64,000 bases of DNA from UBA7378 sp049611805 (GTDB taxonomy: Bacteria > Pseudomonadota > Alphaproteobacteria > RS24). Shown here in pieces: positions 26,596-35,736 of the stretch; position 1 is the stretch's first letter; each line of letters starts with the position of its first letter. The DNA lies in contig JBMZAX010000003.1 of the NCBI GenBank assembly GCA_049611805.1, positions 75,451 through 139,450 of the forward strand. Direction: 5' to 3'. The position numbers and the translations under genes are program-made. A model generated the notes under the pieces. The model saw nothing but the letters and a program-made list of their open reading frames with translations, had not been told where the DNA came from and ran no database searches.

Positions 26596-27702
26596 ATGAC
26601 AAAATTACAGACGGTTCTCGGATTGATGAGCGGCACCTCGCTCGACGGTATTGACGTTGCCGCAATCGAGACGGATGGAGAAAACACCATCCGCGCGCTG
26701 GGCCAGCTTTATGTGCCCTATGATGATGCAGCCCGAAGCCTGTTGCAGGCCGCATTGGAAGCCGCCCAAAATGCGCAAGCTACGGATTGGGGCGCGCCTG
26801 ACACTTGGCCGGAGCCCGTGCGCCGTGCCGACCTTCTGGTCAGTGAGGCGCATATCGACGCAATTGCGCGGTTTCGCGCCGCGCATGACGTGGCGTTCAC
26901 GCTGGTCGGGTTTCACGGGCAAACGGTTCTGCATCAACCCGAAGCCGGACTCACGGTTCAGATCGGCGACCCGCAAGCGCTCGCGCGCGCCACGGATTGT
27001 GCGGTGGTCGGTCAGTTTCGGCTGGCCGATATTGCCAATGGCGGGCAGGGGGCTCCGCTCGCGCCCTTGTTTCACGCGGCCCGCACGAAAAGCCGGTCCG
27101 GGGCGCTCGGCGTTTTGAATATTGGCGGGGTCGCCAATATTACCCTGCTGGGCGAGGACGACAAAATCTGCGCTTTCGACACCGGCCCCGGCAATGCGAT
27201 GATCGATGACTGGGTAAGCGCAAAAACCGGTCGCGCTTATGATGCCGACGGTGCGCTGGCGCGACGCGGGCGCGTTGATGAGGCTGCGCTGCAAAGGCTT
27301 TTGTCGCATGCCTTTTTCGACCGGGCGCCGCCCAAATCGCTCGACCGTCTGGCCTTCGACCCGTCGCCGGTGGCGGCGCTGTCACCCGAAGATGGCGCGG
27401 CGACACTTACCGCCTTCACCGCGGCGGCGGTGGCGCGGGGGCTGGAAATTTCCGAATATGCGCCCGCGCGCCTGATCGTGTGCGGTGGCGGTCGTCACAA
27501 TTCTGCACTTATGGAAGCGTTGCAAAAGCGCACCGGCGTGCCTGCGCAAAATTGTGATGTGCTGGGTTGGTCGGGCGATGCGCTGGAGGCGGAAGCCTTT
27601 GCATGGCTGGCCGTGCGTCATTGTCTGGGCCTGCCGACAAGCGTGCCGGAAACGACCGGCGTGTCCGGCCCCACTGTGGGTGGCCGCAAATATAATCCGT
27701 GA
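26596..27702 (+). CDS. anmK: Anhydro-N-acetylmuramic acid kinase
   Basis: Phosphorylates and opens 1,6-anhydro-MurNAc from cell-wall turnover, giving MurNAc-6-phosphate for recycling (cytoplasm). The 368-residue product shows GLMSGTSLDGIDVAAIE at the N-terminus, VGFHGQTVLHQP, QIGDPQALAR, LNIGGVANITLL, DTGPGNAMIDDWV and the C-terminal VCGGGRHNSALMEAL. It is often divergent from tyrS in Alphaproteobacteria, as here. No murQ, nagZ or ampD is in the window. Confidence 0.96.
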   Translation: MTKLQTVLGLMSGTSLDGIDVAAIETDGENTIRALGQLYVPYDDAARSLLQAALEAAQNAQATDWGAPDTWPEPVRRADLLVSEAHIDAIARFRAAHDVAFTLVGFHGQTVLHQPEAGLTVQIGDPQALARATDCAVVGQFRLADIANGGQGAPLAPLFHAARTKSRSGALGVLNIGGVANITLLGEDDKICAFDTGPGNAMIDDWVSAKTGRAYDADGALARRGRVDEAALQRLLSHAFFDRAPPKSLDRLAFDPSPVAALSPEDGAATLTAFTAAAVARGLEISEYAPARLIVCGGGRHNSALMEALQKRTGVPAQNCDVLGWSGDALEAEAFAWLAVRHCLGLPTSVPETTGVSGPTVGGRKYNP

Positions 27703-27729
27703 AAACTGGCCGTGAAACCGGAGAGCCGG

Positions 27730-28377
27730 TCAGCCGATCTCGGAAATGCGCCGGTCGAGATATTGCGCTACAGATTTTTCAAGCGCGGCCATGTCGGTGT
27801 CGAAAAAATGATTGGCATTTTTGATGCTGTCATAATCAATCGTAATGCCTTTTTGCGCCTGCAGGCGCTCGACCAGACGCTCAATATCTTCTTTCGGCAC
27901 AATTTTGTCAGCCGCGCCGTGCACAATCAGCCCTGATGCCGGGCACGGCGCCAGAAAGGAAAAATCATAGAGATTTGCCGGCGGCGCAACCGAGATGAAG
28001 CCGGAAATTTCCGGCCGGCGCATCAAAAGCTGCATGCCGATCCAGGCACCGAAGCTGTATCCGGCAATCCAGCACTGGCGCGCATCGCTGGTCAGGGCTT
28101 GCAACCAGTCAAGGGCGGAAGCGGCGTCCGACAATTCACCAATGCCATTGTCAAATTCACCCTGGCTGCGGCCAACGCCGCGGAAATTGAACCGCAACAC
28201 CGAAAAGCCGCGATCAAGAAACATATGGTACATCTGATAGGCGATGGGATTGTTCATATTGCCGCCGAGTTGCGGAAGCGGGTGCAAAATGACGGCAATC
28301 GGCGCGCCGGCTTGCTTGCTCTGGGAAAACCGTCCCTCAAGCCGCCCTTCGGGGCCGTTAAAAATTACTTCAGGCAT
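27730..28377 (-). CDS. Alpha/beta hydrolase (COG2945-like)
   Basis: A 215-residue cytoplasmic hydrolase without signal peptide. The catalytic triad is visible: Ser in the nucleophile elbow GYSFGAW, Asp in HGAADKIVP, His in NANHFFDTD. The oxyanion region is HPLPQLGGNMNNP, and RFNFRGVGRSQGEFDNG follows. The family resembles dienelactone hydrolase and COG2945 proteins; the substrate is unknown. The start is ATG 28377 (MPEVIFNG), the family N-terminus, not the upstream ATG at 28407. It is divergent from the Fe-S operon, sharing a 157-base control region. Confidence 0.86.
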   Translation of the reverse strand: MPEVIFNGPEGRLEGRFSQSKQAGAPIAVILHPLPQLGGNMNNPIAYQMYHMFLDRGFSVLRFNFRGVGRSQGEFDNGIGELSDAASALDWLQALTSDARQCWIAGYSFGAWIGMQLLMRRPEISGFISVAPPANLYDFSFLAPCPASGLIVHGAADKIVPKEDIERLVERLQAQKGITIDYDSIKNANHFFDTDMAALEKSVAQYLDRRISEIG

Positions 28378-28424
28378 AATAATTTGATCCCCAAATCGGC
28401 GTTCCAAAATCGGGTGGATTAAAC

Positions 28425-28453
28425 TTGACTAATTTAGTCGGAATTCCTATATC
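28425..28453 (+). promoter_or_regulatory. Promoter of the Fe-S assembly operon with Rrf2-type operator
   Basis: A -35 box TTGACT (28425-28430), a 17-base spacer and a -10 box TATATC (28448-28453) lie about 80 bases before the Rrf2 gene. The perfect palindrome GACTAATTTAGTC (28427-28439) overlaps the -35 box. It resembles the E. coli IscR type 1 half-sites (TTGACT and AGTCGG). This suggests repression by the holo-regulator encoded downstream. Confidence 0.7.
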
Positions 28454-28465
28454 CCAATAATTGGG
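28453..28465. promoter_or_regulatory. Second perfect palindrome next to the -10 box
   Basis: CCCAATAATTGGG is a perfect 13-base palindrome. It begins at the last base of the -10 box and is centred 26 bases after the first palindrome, near the expected transcription start. Its sequence differs from the first, so it may bind another regulator (for example an Fe or redox sensor). Confidence 0.45.
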
Positions 28466-28534
28466 TCTTGTGATAGCCAAACTTGTGGCAAAAAAGCAAG
28501 GTTTTTCGTATTTGTTTAATAGGAACAATGGGTT

Positions 28535-29017
28535 ATGAAGCTCTCAACCAAGGGCAGATATGCGGTTATGGCGATGAGCGATCTCGCCGTTCAAGCGCGC
28601 CTTGATGCCAAACGGCCCGTATCGCTGGCCGAGATTGGCGCGCGCGAAGGCATTTCCCTGTCTTATCTGGAACAATTATTCGCGCGTTTGCGCCGCGCCG
28701 GACTGGTGACCAGCATTCGCGGCGCACAAGGCGGATATTGCCTGTCTGCCGGTGCGGCCGAGATTTGCATTGGCGATATTATTCGCGCCGTCGACGAGCC
28801 GATTGAAGTGACGCGGTGCCAGTTGAGCCAGGGCGGGTGCCAGTCGCAAAATTCGCGCTGCCTGACGCATGATTTATGGGCCGGGCTGGGGCGTCACATA
28901 TACGGATATCTGGATGCGGTGACGCTTGAGGATGTGGTGTCGCGCAATCCGTTTTCGGCTCCCGAAAATGCGCGCACGCCCAATTCGCGCCTGCACCCTG
29001 CGGGAGAGCGCGCATGA
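28535..29017 (+). CDS. iscR: Rrf2 family Fe-S regulator (IscR-like)
   Basis: A 160-residue transcription factor with an N-terminal winged helix (MKLSTKGRYAVMAMSDLA; LSYLEQLFARLRRAGLV; IRGAQGGYCLS). Three cysteines with the spacing of an IscR cluster site lie at about residues 90-104 (RCQLSQGGC, then SRCLTHDLW). The His in CLTH matches the fourth IscR ligand. It probably binds a [2Fe-2S] cluster and adjusts the operon to Fe-S demand. Its stop overlaps the start of the next gene by four bases (ATGA). The C-terminal 25 residues are polar and not conserved in the family. Confidence 0.92.
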   Translation: MKLSTKGRYAVMAMSDLAVQARLDAKRPVSLAEIGAREGISLSYLEQLFARLRRAGLVTSIRGAQGGYCLSAGAAEICIGDIIRAVDEPIEVTRCQLSQGGCQSQNSRCLTHDLWAGLGRHIYGYLDAVTLEDVVSRNPFSAPENARTPNSRLHPAGERA

Positions 29018-30147
29018 GCCGTATTTATCTGGACTATAACGCCACAGCGCCCATCCGCCCTGCCGTGCAGGACGCGGTGGCGCAAGCCTTGGGGCTGGGC
29101 AATCCTTCCGCCATTCATGCCGAAGGTCGCCGCGCCCGTGCTGCGGTCGAACAGGCGCGCGCGCGCGTGGCCGAATTTTGCGGGGGCGCACCGGAAGGCG
29201 TTGTGTTTACCTCCGGCGGCACCGAAGCGTGCAATCTGGCGCTTGGATTGCGTGCCGCACCGGCAGGCGCGATTGAACGGGTTCTGGTTTCCGCCACGGA
29301 ACACGCCGCCGTCAGGCAGGCCGCGACCGCCAGCGGGTTGCGCGTTGAAGAATTGCCGGTCGGCAGCGACGGGGTGATTGATCTGGCCGCCCTTGACAGC
29401 GCGCTTTCAACATCGGCTCCGGCGCTGGTGTGCGTGATGGTGGCCAATAATGAAACAGGCGTTCTGCAACCCATTTGCGAGATTGCCGAGCGGGTTCGGG
29501 CGCATGGCAGTTTGTTGTTCTGCGACGGTGTGCAGGCGGCGGGGAAAATACCGCTGAGCCTTGAGGATTTGGGATGCGATGCGCTGGCGGTGTCGGCGCA
29601 TAAAATCGGCGGGCCCATGGGGGTCGGTGCGTTTGTTGTGCGCGCCGGACTGGTTGTGCCGCCTTCCATTACCGGTGGCGGGCAAGAGCTTGGCCGCCGC
29701 GGTGGTTCGGAAAATGTGTCCGGTATTGTCGGCTTCGGCCTTGCCGCCGAACTGAGCACGGGCGAACTGGCACAAGGGGCAGCACTTGCCGACAAACGCG
29801 ACCGCATGGAAGCCGATTTGCGCGCGGCCATGCCGGACATTCGCATTTTCGGGGCCGACGCCCCCCGATTGCCGAATACAAGCTGTTTCGGGCTTGCGGG
29901 TCTGCACGGCGAAACCGTCGTGATGGCGCTGGATTTGGCCGGCATTTCGGTGAGCGCGGGCGCGGCGTGTTCCAGCGGCAAGGTGTCGCGCAGCCATGTG
30001 CTTGATGCCATGGGGGTCGAACACGATGTAAGCAATGGGGCGATACGGGTAAGCCTTGGCCGCGATACGGATGATGCGGCGGTCGACCGGCTGGTTGAAA
30101 ACTGGCTGAAACTGGCCGCAAAACTGGAACACGCGGCGGCGCAATAG
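29014..30147 (+). CDS. Cysteine desulfurase, NifS/IscS-type
   Basis: PLP enzyme that releases sulfur from cysteine as an enzyme persulfide. The 377-residue product has YLDYNATAPIRP, VVFTSGGTEACNLAL, the TEHAAV loop, the PLP lysine in VSAHKIGGPMG and the active cysteine in SAGAACSSGKVSRSH, as in group I desulfurases. It is the first of two desulfurases in this operon; the second is a group II SufS. Start ATG 29014 is coupled to the regulator. Confidence 0.93.
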   Translation: MSRIYLDYNATAPIRPAVQDAVAQALGLGNPSAIHAEGRRARAAVEQARARVAEFCGGAPEGVVFTSGGTEACNLALGLRAAPAGAIERVLVSATEHAAVRQAATASGLRVEELPVGSDGVIDLAALDSALSTSAPALVCVMVANNETGVLQPICEIAERVRAHGSLLFCDGVQAAGKIPLSLEDLGCDALAVSAHKIGGPMGVGAFVVRAGLVVPPSITGGGQELGRRGGSENVSGIVGFGLAAELSTGELAQGAALADKRDRMEADLRAAMPDIRIFGADAPRLPNTSCFGLAGLHGETVVMALDLAGISVSAGAACSSGKVSRSHVLDAMGVEHDVSNGAIRVSLGRDTDDAAVDRLVENWLKLAAKLEHAAAQ

Positions 30148-30161
30148 AGTTAGGCAAAACG

Positions 30162-31643
30162 ATGAGTGAAGCAAAAGCAGGCATTGACCGCGAGACGGTT
30201 GACCAGGTCGCAAATTTCGGCGGTGAAAACTATAAATATGGTTTCACCACCGACATTGATGCCGACAAAGCGCCCAATGGCCTGAACACCGATATCATCC
30301 GGTTCATTTCCGCCAAAAAGGAGGAGCCGGAATGGTTGCTCGAATGGCGGCTGGATGCGTTTGAGCGTTGGCAGACCATGCAGGAGCCGGATTGGGCGCA
30401 TGTCGATTATCCCAAAATCGATTATCAGGATTTGTGCTATTACGCGGCCCCCAAAAGCATGGAAGACGGGCCCAAAAGCCTTGACGAAGTTGACCCGGAA
30501 TTGCTGCGGACATACGAAAAGCTGGGCATTCCGCTGCAGGAACAAGAGGTTCTGGCAGGTGTGCGAAAAGTCGCCGTCGATGCCGTGTTTGACAGCGTGT
30601 CGGTGGGCACCACCTTCCGCGAAGAGCTGGCAAAAGCGGGGGTCATTTTTTGCTCGTTTTCCGAGGCCGTCAAAGACCACCCCGATCTGGTGCGCAAATA
30701 TCTGGGCTCGGTGGTGCCGCAATCGGACAATTATTTCGCCGCGCTCAACTCGGCGGTGTTTTCCGACGGCTCGTTTGTCTATATCCCGCCGGGTGTGCGC
30801 TGCCCGATGGAGCTTTCGACCTATTTCCGCATCAATGAGGCCAATACCGGCCAGTTCGAGCGCACGCTGGTTATTGCCGACCGCGGCAGCTATGTCAGCT
30901 ATCTGGAGGGCTGCACGGCACCGATGCGCGATGAAAACCAGTTGCATGCCGCCGTGGTGGAACTGGTCGCGCTGGAGGATGCGGAGATTAAATATTCGAC
31001 CGTGCAGAACTGGTATCCGGGTGATGCCGACGGCAAGGGCGGCATTTATAATTTCGTAACCAAGCGCGGCGATTGCCGCGAGGCGCGCGCGCGCATCAGC
31101 TGGACACAAGTAGAAACCGGGTCGGCGGTAACGTGGAAATATCCGTCCTGCATTTTGCGCGGTGATGAAACGGTCGGTGAATTTTACTCGATTGCCATCT
31201 CGAATAATCTGCAACAGGTCGATAGCGGCACCAAAATGCTGCATTTGGGGCGCAACACATCCAGCAAGATTATTTCCAAGGGCATTTCGGCGGGGCGCTC
31301 GTCCAACGCCTATCGCGGGCAGGTGAGCGTGCATCCCAAAGCGGCCAATGCGCGCAATTTCACCCAATGCGACAGCCTGCTGATCGGCGACAAATGCGCC
31401 GCCCATACCGTGCCTTATATCGAAGCCAAAAATATCTCCGCCGTGCTGGAGCATGAGGCGACGACCTCGAAAATCAGCGACGACCAGATGTTTTATTGCC
31501 GCCAGCGCGGGCTTGATCCGGAAGAGGCGGTGGCGTTGATTGTGAACGGCTTCTGCCGTGACGTTTTGCAAAACCTGCCGATGGAATTTGCCGTGGAAGC
31601 GCAAAAACTCGTCGGCATATCGCTGGAAGGAAGCGTTGGGTAA
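30162..31643 (+). CDS. sufB: Fe-S scaffold subunit SufB
   Basis: Core of the SufBC2D scaffold on which Fe-S clusters are built. The 493-residue product is typical: it contains FSEAVKDHPDLVRKYLG, SVVPQSDNYFAALNSAVFSD, YVSYLEGCTAPMRDENQLHA, NTSSKIISKGISAGRSSNAY and the C-terminal SDDQMFYCRQRGLDPEEAV. It starts 14 bases after the desulfurase; its stop shares one base with the sufC start (TAATG). Confidence 0.97.
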   Translation: MSEAKAGIDRETVDQVANFGGENYKYGFTTDIDADKAPNGLNTDIIRFISAKKEEPEWLLEWRLDAFERWQTMQEPDWAHVDYPKIDYQDLCYYAAPKSMEDGPKSLDEVDPELLRTYEKLGIPLQEQEVLAGVRKVAVDAVFDSVSVGTTFREELAKAGVIFCSFSEAVKDHPDLVRKYLGSVVPQSDNYFAALNSAVFSDGSFVYIPPGVRCPMELSTYFRINEANTGQFERTLVIADRGSYVSYLEGCTAPMRDENQLHAAVVELVALEDAEIKYSTVQNWYPGDADGKGGIYNFVTKRGDCREARARISWTQVETGSAVTWKYPSCILRGDETVGEFYSIAISNNLQQVDSGTKMLHLGRNTSSKIISKGISAGRSSNAYRGQVSVHPKAANARNFTQCDSLLIGDKCAAHTVPYIEAKNISAVLEHEATTSKISDDQMFYCRQRGLDPEEAVALIVNGFCRDVLQNLPMEFAVEAQKLVGISLEGSVG

Positions 31644-32434
31644 TGGCTTTGCTGGAAATTGAAAATCTGCACGCGGGTGTTGATGAAAAGACCATTTTGA
31701 ACGGTTTCGACCTGACGATTGAGGCCGGCGAGGTGCATGCGATTATGGGGCCTAACGGTTCGGGCAAATCGACGCTTTCTTATGTGCTGGCCGGGCGCGA
31801 CGGCTATGAAGCCCAAAACGGCGCGGTGCGGTTTGACGGTGCCGACCTGCTGGATATGGAGCCGGAAGCGCGCGCCATTGCCGGCATGTTTCTGGCGTTT
31901 CAATATCCGCTGGAGATTCCGGGCGTCACCAATATGACCTTTTTGCGCACGGCGCTAAACGCGGTGCGGCGCGGGCGCGGCGAAGACGAAATGGATCCTG
32001 CAAGTTTCCTGCGCATGGTGCGCGAAAAATCCCGCGCCATGGGTGTCGATGACGACATGCTCAAGCGGCCCCTGAATGTCGGGTTTTCGGGCGGGGAGAA
32101 AAAGCGCAATGAGGTGCTGCAAATGGCGGTGCTTGAGCCGCGTCTGGCAATTCTCGACGAGACCGATAGCGGCCTTGATATTGATGCGCTGCAAACCGTG
32201 GCCGATGGTGTGAACGCGATGCGCAGCGACGCGCGCGGCATGCTGGTCATCACGCATTACCAGCGGCTGTTGGATTTTATCAAGCCGGATTTTGTGCATG
32301 TGATGGTGCAGGGGCGCATTGTGCGTTCGGGCGGCCCGGAACTGGCCGAAGAGCTGGAACGCTCCGGCTATGGCGCGTATCTGGGCGCGGAAACCGGCGG
32401 GCAGGGCGATGAAGCGGGGGCGGCGCATGCTTGA
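31643..32434 (+). CDS. sufC: Fe-S assembly ATPase SufC
   Basis: ABC-type ATPase of the SufBCD complex (263 residues). Walker A is GPNGSGKST, the signature is FSGGEKKR (the Suf-specific variant), and Walker B is LAILDETDSGLDIDAL. Cytoplasmic and soluble: no transmembrane segments. A short Gly/Ala-rich C-terminal tail (GGQGDEAGAAHA) extends past the family end. Its stop lies inside sufD (eight-base overlap). Confidence 0.97.
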   Translation: MALLEIENLHAGVDEKTILNGFDLTIEAGEVHAIMGPNGSGKSTLSYVLAGRDGYEAQNGAVRFDGADLLDMEPEARAIAGMFLAFQYPLEIPGVTNMTFLRTALNAVRRGRGEDEMDPASFLRMVREKSRAMGVDDDMLKRPLNVGFSGGEKKRNEVLQMAVLEPRLAILDETDSGLDIDALQTVADGVNAMRSDARGMLVITHYQRLLDFIKPDFVHVMVQGRIVRSGGPELAEELERSGYGAYLGAETGGQGDEAGAAHA

Positions 32435-33674
32435 TGCGACAGCGCATTTCGAGGCTGTGCACGACCGCTTGCCGGGCGGGGCGGAAGTTTTGCAAGCGCG
32501 CAAGACGGCTTTGGCGCGCGCCGAACAGACCGGCCTGCCAACACGGCGCAATGAAAACTGGCACTACACAGACCTTGCGCGGCTCCTCAAACAAAGCGAT
32601 GCGGCGCCCGTGCGCGCCGATGCCTTTGATGCAAGCGCGCTCGCGCCTTTGCAATTGGTGTTTGAGAACGGCGCACTGATTAATGAGCCCGCCGCCGATG
32701 ATTGCGTGAGTGTTGAGAGCTTGGCTCATGCGCTGGGCAGTGGCGCGCGCAGCCATGAAGACGACGCATCGGACAATGATATGGCGGCGTTTAACTTCGC
32801 CATGGCGCAAGACGGCGCGGTTATGACGATTAACGGCACGCCCGCCCGGTCGGTGGAACTGGTGACACGCGGGCACGAAGCGGCGCATTTGCGCCACGCC
32901 CTAAAGGTTGAGAGCGGCACGGTGACGCTGATTGAGAATTTGCAGGCCGACGGATACACCAATGCCGTATTGGATGTTGATGTGGCACCGGGCGCGCGCT
33001 TGGCTTTGGTGCGCGTGCAGACGGCGGGGCACCATATCGGGCTGACGCGGGTAAATTTGCACGGTGACGGTGCGTTTTGCGCCGTGAACTTCGTGACCGG
33101 CGGCAATCTTGCGCGTCACGAAACCCACATTCGCCTGTTGGGTGAGGGTGCGCGCGCCGATGTGCATGGCGCGATTTTGGGCCACGGCACCATGCATGCC
33201 GATATGACCTCGCAATTGCATCATGAGACGGCCAATACCGACAGTCTGACAACCCTGCATGCGGTTCTGGACGATGCCGCGCAGGGCGTGTTTCAGGGAA
33301 AGGTTGTGGTCGCGCGCGATGCCCAGCATGTCGATGCCCAGCAACAATCGCGCGCCATGATGTTGTCGGAGCGCGCGCATATGTCGGCCAAGCCGGAACT
33401 GGAAATTTATGCCGACGATGTGGCATGTGCGCATGGCGCGGCGCTGGGGGAACTGGACGCTGATGCATTGTTCTTTTTGCGCAGTCGCGGCATTGATGAG
33501 GCAACCGCGCGCCACATGCTCATTTCCGGATTTTTGGCGGCGCCCTTGGCGCATATCGAAAATGAAGATTTGCGCGCGCGCGTCGCCGCGCATCTGGGCG
33601 CACATGTGCCTGATGGTGGGCATGATGGTGGAAATGGCGGTGAAGCTATAAACGCGGAGTTGGCCGATGTCTGA
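32427..33674 (+). CDS. sufD: Fe-S scaffold subunit SufD
   Basis: Partner of SufB in the SufBC2D complex. The 415-residue product begins MLDATAHFEAV, with TRRNENWHYTDLARLL typical of SufD. The C-terminal part has HVDAQQQSRAMMLSERAHMS, KPELEIYADDVACAHGAALG and FLRSRGIDEATARHMLISGF. The start is ATG 32427, eight bases before the sufC stop; a longer frame inside sufC is rejected. The stop overlaps sufS by eight bases. Confidence 0.95.
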   Translation: MLDATAHFEAVHDRLPGGAEVLQARKTALARAEQTGLPTRRNENWHYTDLARLLKQSDAAPVRADAFDASALAPLQLVFENGALINEPAADDCVSVESLAHALGSGARSHEDDASDNDMAAFNFAMAQDGAVMTINGTPARSVELVTRGHEAAHLRHALKVESGTVTLIENLQADGYTNAVLDVDVAPGARLALVRVQTAGHHIGLTRVNLHGDGAFCAVNFVTGGNLARHETHIRLLGEGARADVHGAILGHGTMHADMTSQLHHETANTDSLTTLHAVLDDAAQGVFQGKVVVARDAQHVDAQQQSRAMMLSERAHMSAKPELEIYADDVACAHGAALGELDADALFFLRSRGIDEATARHMLISGFLAAPLAHIENEDLRARVAAHLGAHVPDGGHDGGNGGEAINAELADV

Positions 33675-34911
33675 CACGCAGCTGAAGACCGTGGATTTCG
33701 ACCCCCACACCATCCGCAAGGACTTTCCCATTCTGGCGCGCGAGGTGCATGGCAAGCCGCTTGTCTATCTGGACAATGCCGCTTCAGCGCAAAAACCGGT
33801 GCAGGTGACGGGCCGCATGCAGCGCGTTTTCGATAAAGAATATTCCAATGTTCACAGAGGCTTGCACTATTTGTCCAATGCATCAACTGAGGCATTTGAG
33901 GGCGCACGCCGCACCGTGCAGAATTTTTTGAACGCGGGCCGCGACACGCAAATTATTTTCACCGGCGGGGCGACCGACGCCATTAATCTGGTCGCACACA
34001 GCTATCTGGAACCGCGCCTGAAACCGGGCGATGAAATCATTTTGTCTGAGATGGAGCATCACTCGAATATTGTGCCGTGGCATTTTTTGCGCGCGCAATG
34101 CGGCGCGGTGCTGAAATGGGTGCCGGTGACGGATGACGGCGCGCTGGATATGGAAGCCTATGCCGACATGCTGGGCCCGCGCACGAAATTTGTGTCACTC
34201 ACGCAAATGTCCAACGCGCTGGGCACGGTGACGGATGCAAAAACCATTATCGACCTGGCCCACGCCCAAGGCGTTCCGGTTTTGCTGGACGGGTGCCAGG
34301 GCGCGGTTCATTTGCCGACGGATGTGCAGGCTCTGGATGTCGATTTCTATGTCTTTTCCGGACACAAGGTTTACGGGCCCGGCGGCATTGGCGTTCTATA
34401 TGCCAAGTCGGAATTGCTGGAGGGGATGCGCCCCTATCGCGGCGGCGGCGAAATGATCCGTGAGGTGTCGCTGGATGATGTGACCTATGCCGACCCGCCG
34501 CACCGTTTTGAAGCCGGCACACCGCCAATTGTCGAAGCCATCGGCCTTGGCGCGGCGCTCGATTATATGATGGCGATCGGGTGGCAGAATATTTGCGCGC
34601 ATGAAAAAGCGCTGGCCGCCCATGCGATGGATGTTGTCGGCAGCATTAACCGCGTGCGGATTTTCGGCACCACGCCGGACAAGGGCGCGATTGTGTCCTT
34701 TGTGGTTGACGGCATTCACCCGCATGACATTGCCATGGTGATGGACCGTTCGGGCGTTGCGCTGCGGGCGGGGCATCATTGCGCCCAGCCTTTGATGAAA
34801 AGATTTGATGTGGCGGCAACGGCGCGCGCCTCATTTGCCGTGTATAATACGCATGACGAGGTTGAGGCGCTGGGCGCGGCGCTCACCAAAGCCATTGGTT
34901 TTTTCGAATAG
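33667..34911 (+). CDS. sufS: Cysteine desulfurase SufS
   Basis: Group II PLP cysteine desulfurase (414 residues). It shows IRKDFPILAREVHGKPLVYL with DNAAS, VHRGLHYLSNASTEAFEGAR, SEMEHHSNIVPWHFL, the PLP lysine in FSGHKVYGPGGIG and the active cysteine in LRAGHHCAQPLM. SufE or SufU normally accepts its sulfur; neither is in the window. It is translationally coupled to sufD. Confidence 0.96.
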   Translation: MSDTQLKTVDFDPHTIRKDFPILAREVHGKPLVYLDNAASAQKPVQVTGRMQRVFDKEYSNVHRGLHYLSNASTEAFEGARRTVQNFLNAGRDTQIIFTGGATDAINLVAHSYLEPRLKPGDEIILSEMEHHSNIVPWHFLRAQCGAVLKWVPVTDDGALDMEAYADMLGPRTKFVSLTQMSNALGTVTDAKTIIDLAHAQGVPVLLDGCQGAVHLPTDVQALDVDFYVFSGHKVYGPGGIGVLYAKSELLEGMRPYRGGGEMIREVSLDDVTYADPPHRFEAGTPPIVEAIGLGAALDYMMAIGWQNICAHEKALAAHAMDVVGSINRVRIFGTTPDKGAIVSFVVDGIHPHDIAMVMDRSGVALRAGHHCAQPLMKRFDVAATARASFAVYNTHDEVEALGAALTKAIGFFE

Positions 34912-34919
34912 GGGTTTTC

Positions 34920-35339
34920 GTGGCAGATACTGACGACACAAAAGACGAGATGCCGATTATCGATACGGGCCCTGCGCCTGAGAAAAACGCGCCCGCAGAT
35001 GCGAGCCCAGATGAGGGTGAATTGACGCCGGAAATGGCCGCGCTGACGGATGATCTGATCGGCGCGCTCAAAAGCGTTTACGACCCGGAAATTCCCGTTG
35101 ATGTATATGAGCTGGGCCTGATTTACCGCGTCGATGTAAGCGATGCGCGTGAGGTGACCGTTGACATGACGCTCACGGCGCCGGGCTGTCCGGTTGCCGA
35201 ACACATGCCGCGCTGGGTTGAGGATGCGGTGCGGTCGGTGGACGGCGTGGGCGATGTCGTGGTAAATATGGTTTTCGAGCCGCCATGGGACCCAAGCCGA
35301 ATGTCGGATGAAGCGCGTGTGGCGCTCAATATGTTTTAA
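34920..35339 (+). CDS. sufT: Fe-S maturation protein SufT (MIP18/DUF59)
   Basis: A 139-residue protein with a disordered acidic N-terminus (1-40) and a MIP18/DUF59 domain (about 42-135). Conserved segments are IGALKSVYDPEIPVDVYELG, MTLTAPGCPVAEHMPRW and VNMVFEPPWDPSRMSDEAR. SufT helps deliver clusters to target proteins. The start is GTG 34920 with GGGG five bases upstream, eight bases after sufS. Confidence 0.92.
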   Translation: MADTDDTKDEMPIIDTGPAPEKNAPADASPDEGELTPEMAALTDDLIGALKSVYDPEIPVDVYELGLIYRVDVSDAREVTVDMTLTAPGCPVAEHMPRWVEDAVRSVDGVGDVVVNMVFEPPWDPSRMSDEARVALNMF

Positions 35340-35367
35340 ATTAGACGTTTTAAATTTTTGGAAGCAA

Positions 35368-35736
35368 ATGACGATAAAATACGAAATTCCAAAAGCCATT
35401 AGCCTGACCGACCGCGCGGCGGAGCGGATCAAGCATATTATGTCGCGTGCCGAAACACCGAAAATCGGCGTGCGGCTGGGGGTCAAAAACGGCGGCTGTG
35501 CGGGCATGGAATATACGATGGATTATGCCGATGCGCGCGACCCGCTGGACGAGGTGGTCGAAGATAAGGGCGTCATGATTTTAATCGAGCCCAAGGCCGT
35601 TTTGTTTCTGCTCGGCACCGAAATGGATTACGAAGAGGGCGTCATGTCCTCCGGCTTCATTTTCAACAATCCCAATCAGACGGATGCGTGCGGTTGCGGC
35701 GAAAGCGTGACCATCGTGCCCGCAAATGCGCGTTGA
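35368..35736 (+). CDS. sufA: A-type Fe-S carrier (SufA/IscA family)
   Basis: A 122-residue carrier that receives clusters from SufBCD and passes them on. The three conserved cysteines are present: GGCAGMEY and the C-terminal ACGCGES. The fold signature is ITL-like ISLTDRAAERIKHIM. The start is ATG 35368 (MTIKYEI) with GGAAG upstream; the frame extending into sufT is rejected. Last recognised suf gene. Confidence 0.94.
   Translation: MTIKYEIPKAISLTDRAAERIKHIMSRAETPKIGVRLGVKNGGCAGMEYTMDYADARDPLDEVVEDKGVMILIEPKAVLFLLGTEMDYEEGVMSSGFIFNNPNQTDACGCGESVTIVPANAR

Noticed and set aside
27703..27729. CCGG-containing dyad between anmK and the hydrolase as bidirectional terminator
   Set aside because: The stem is only five bp and no T-run follows.
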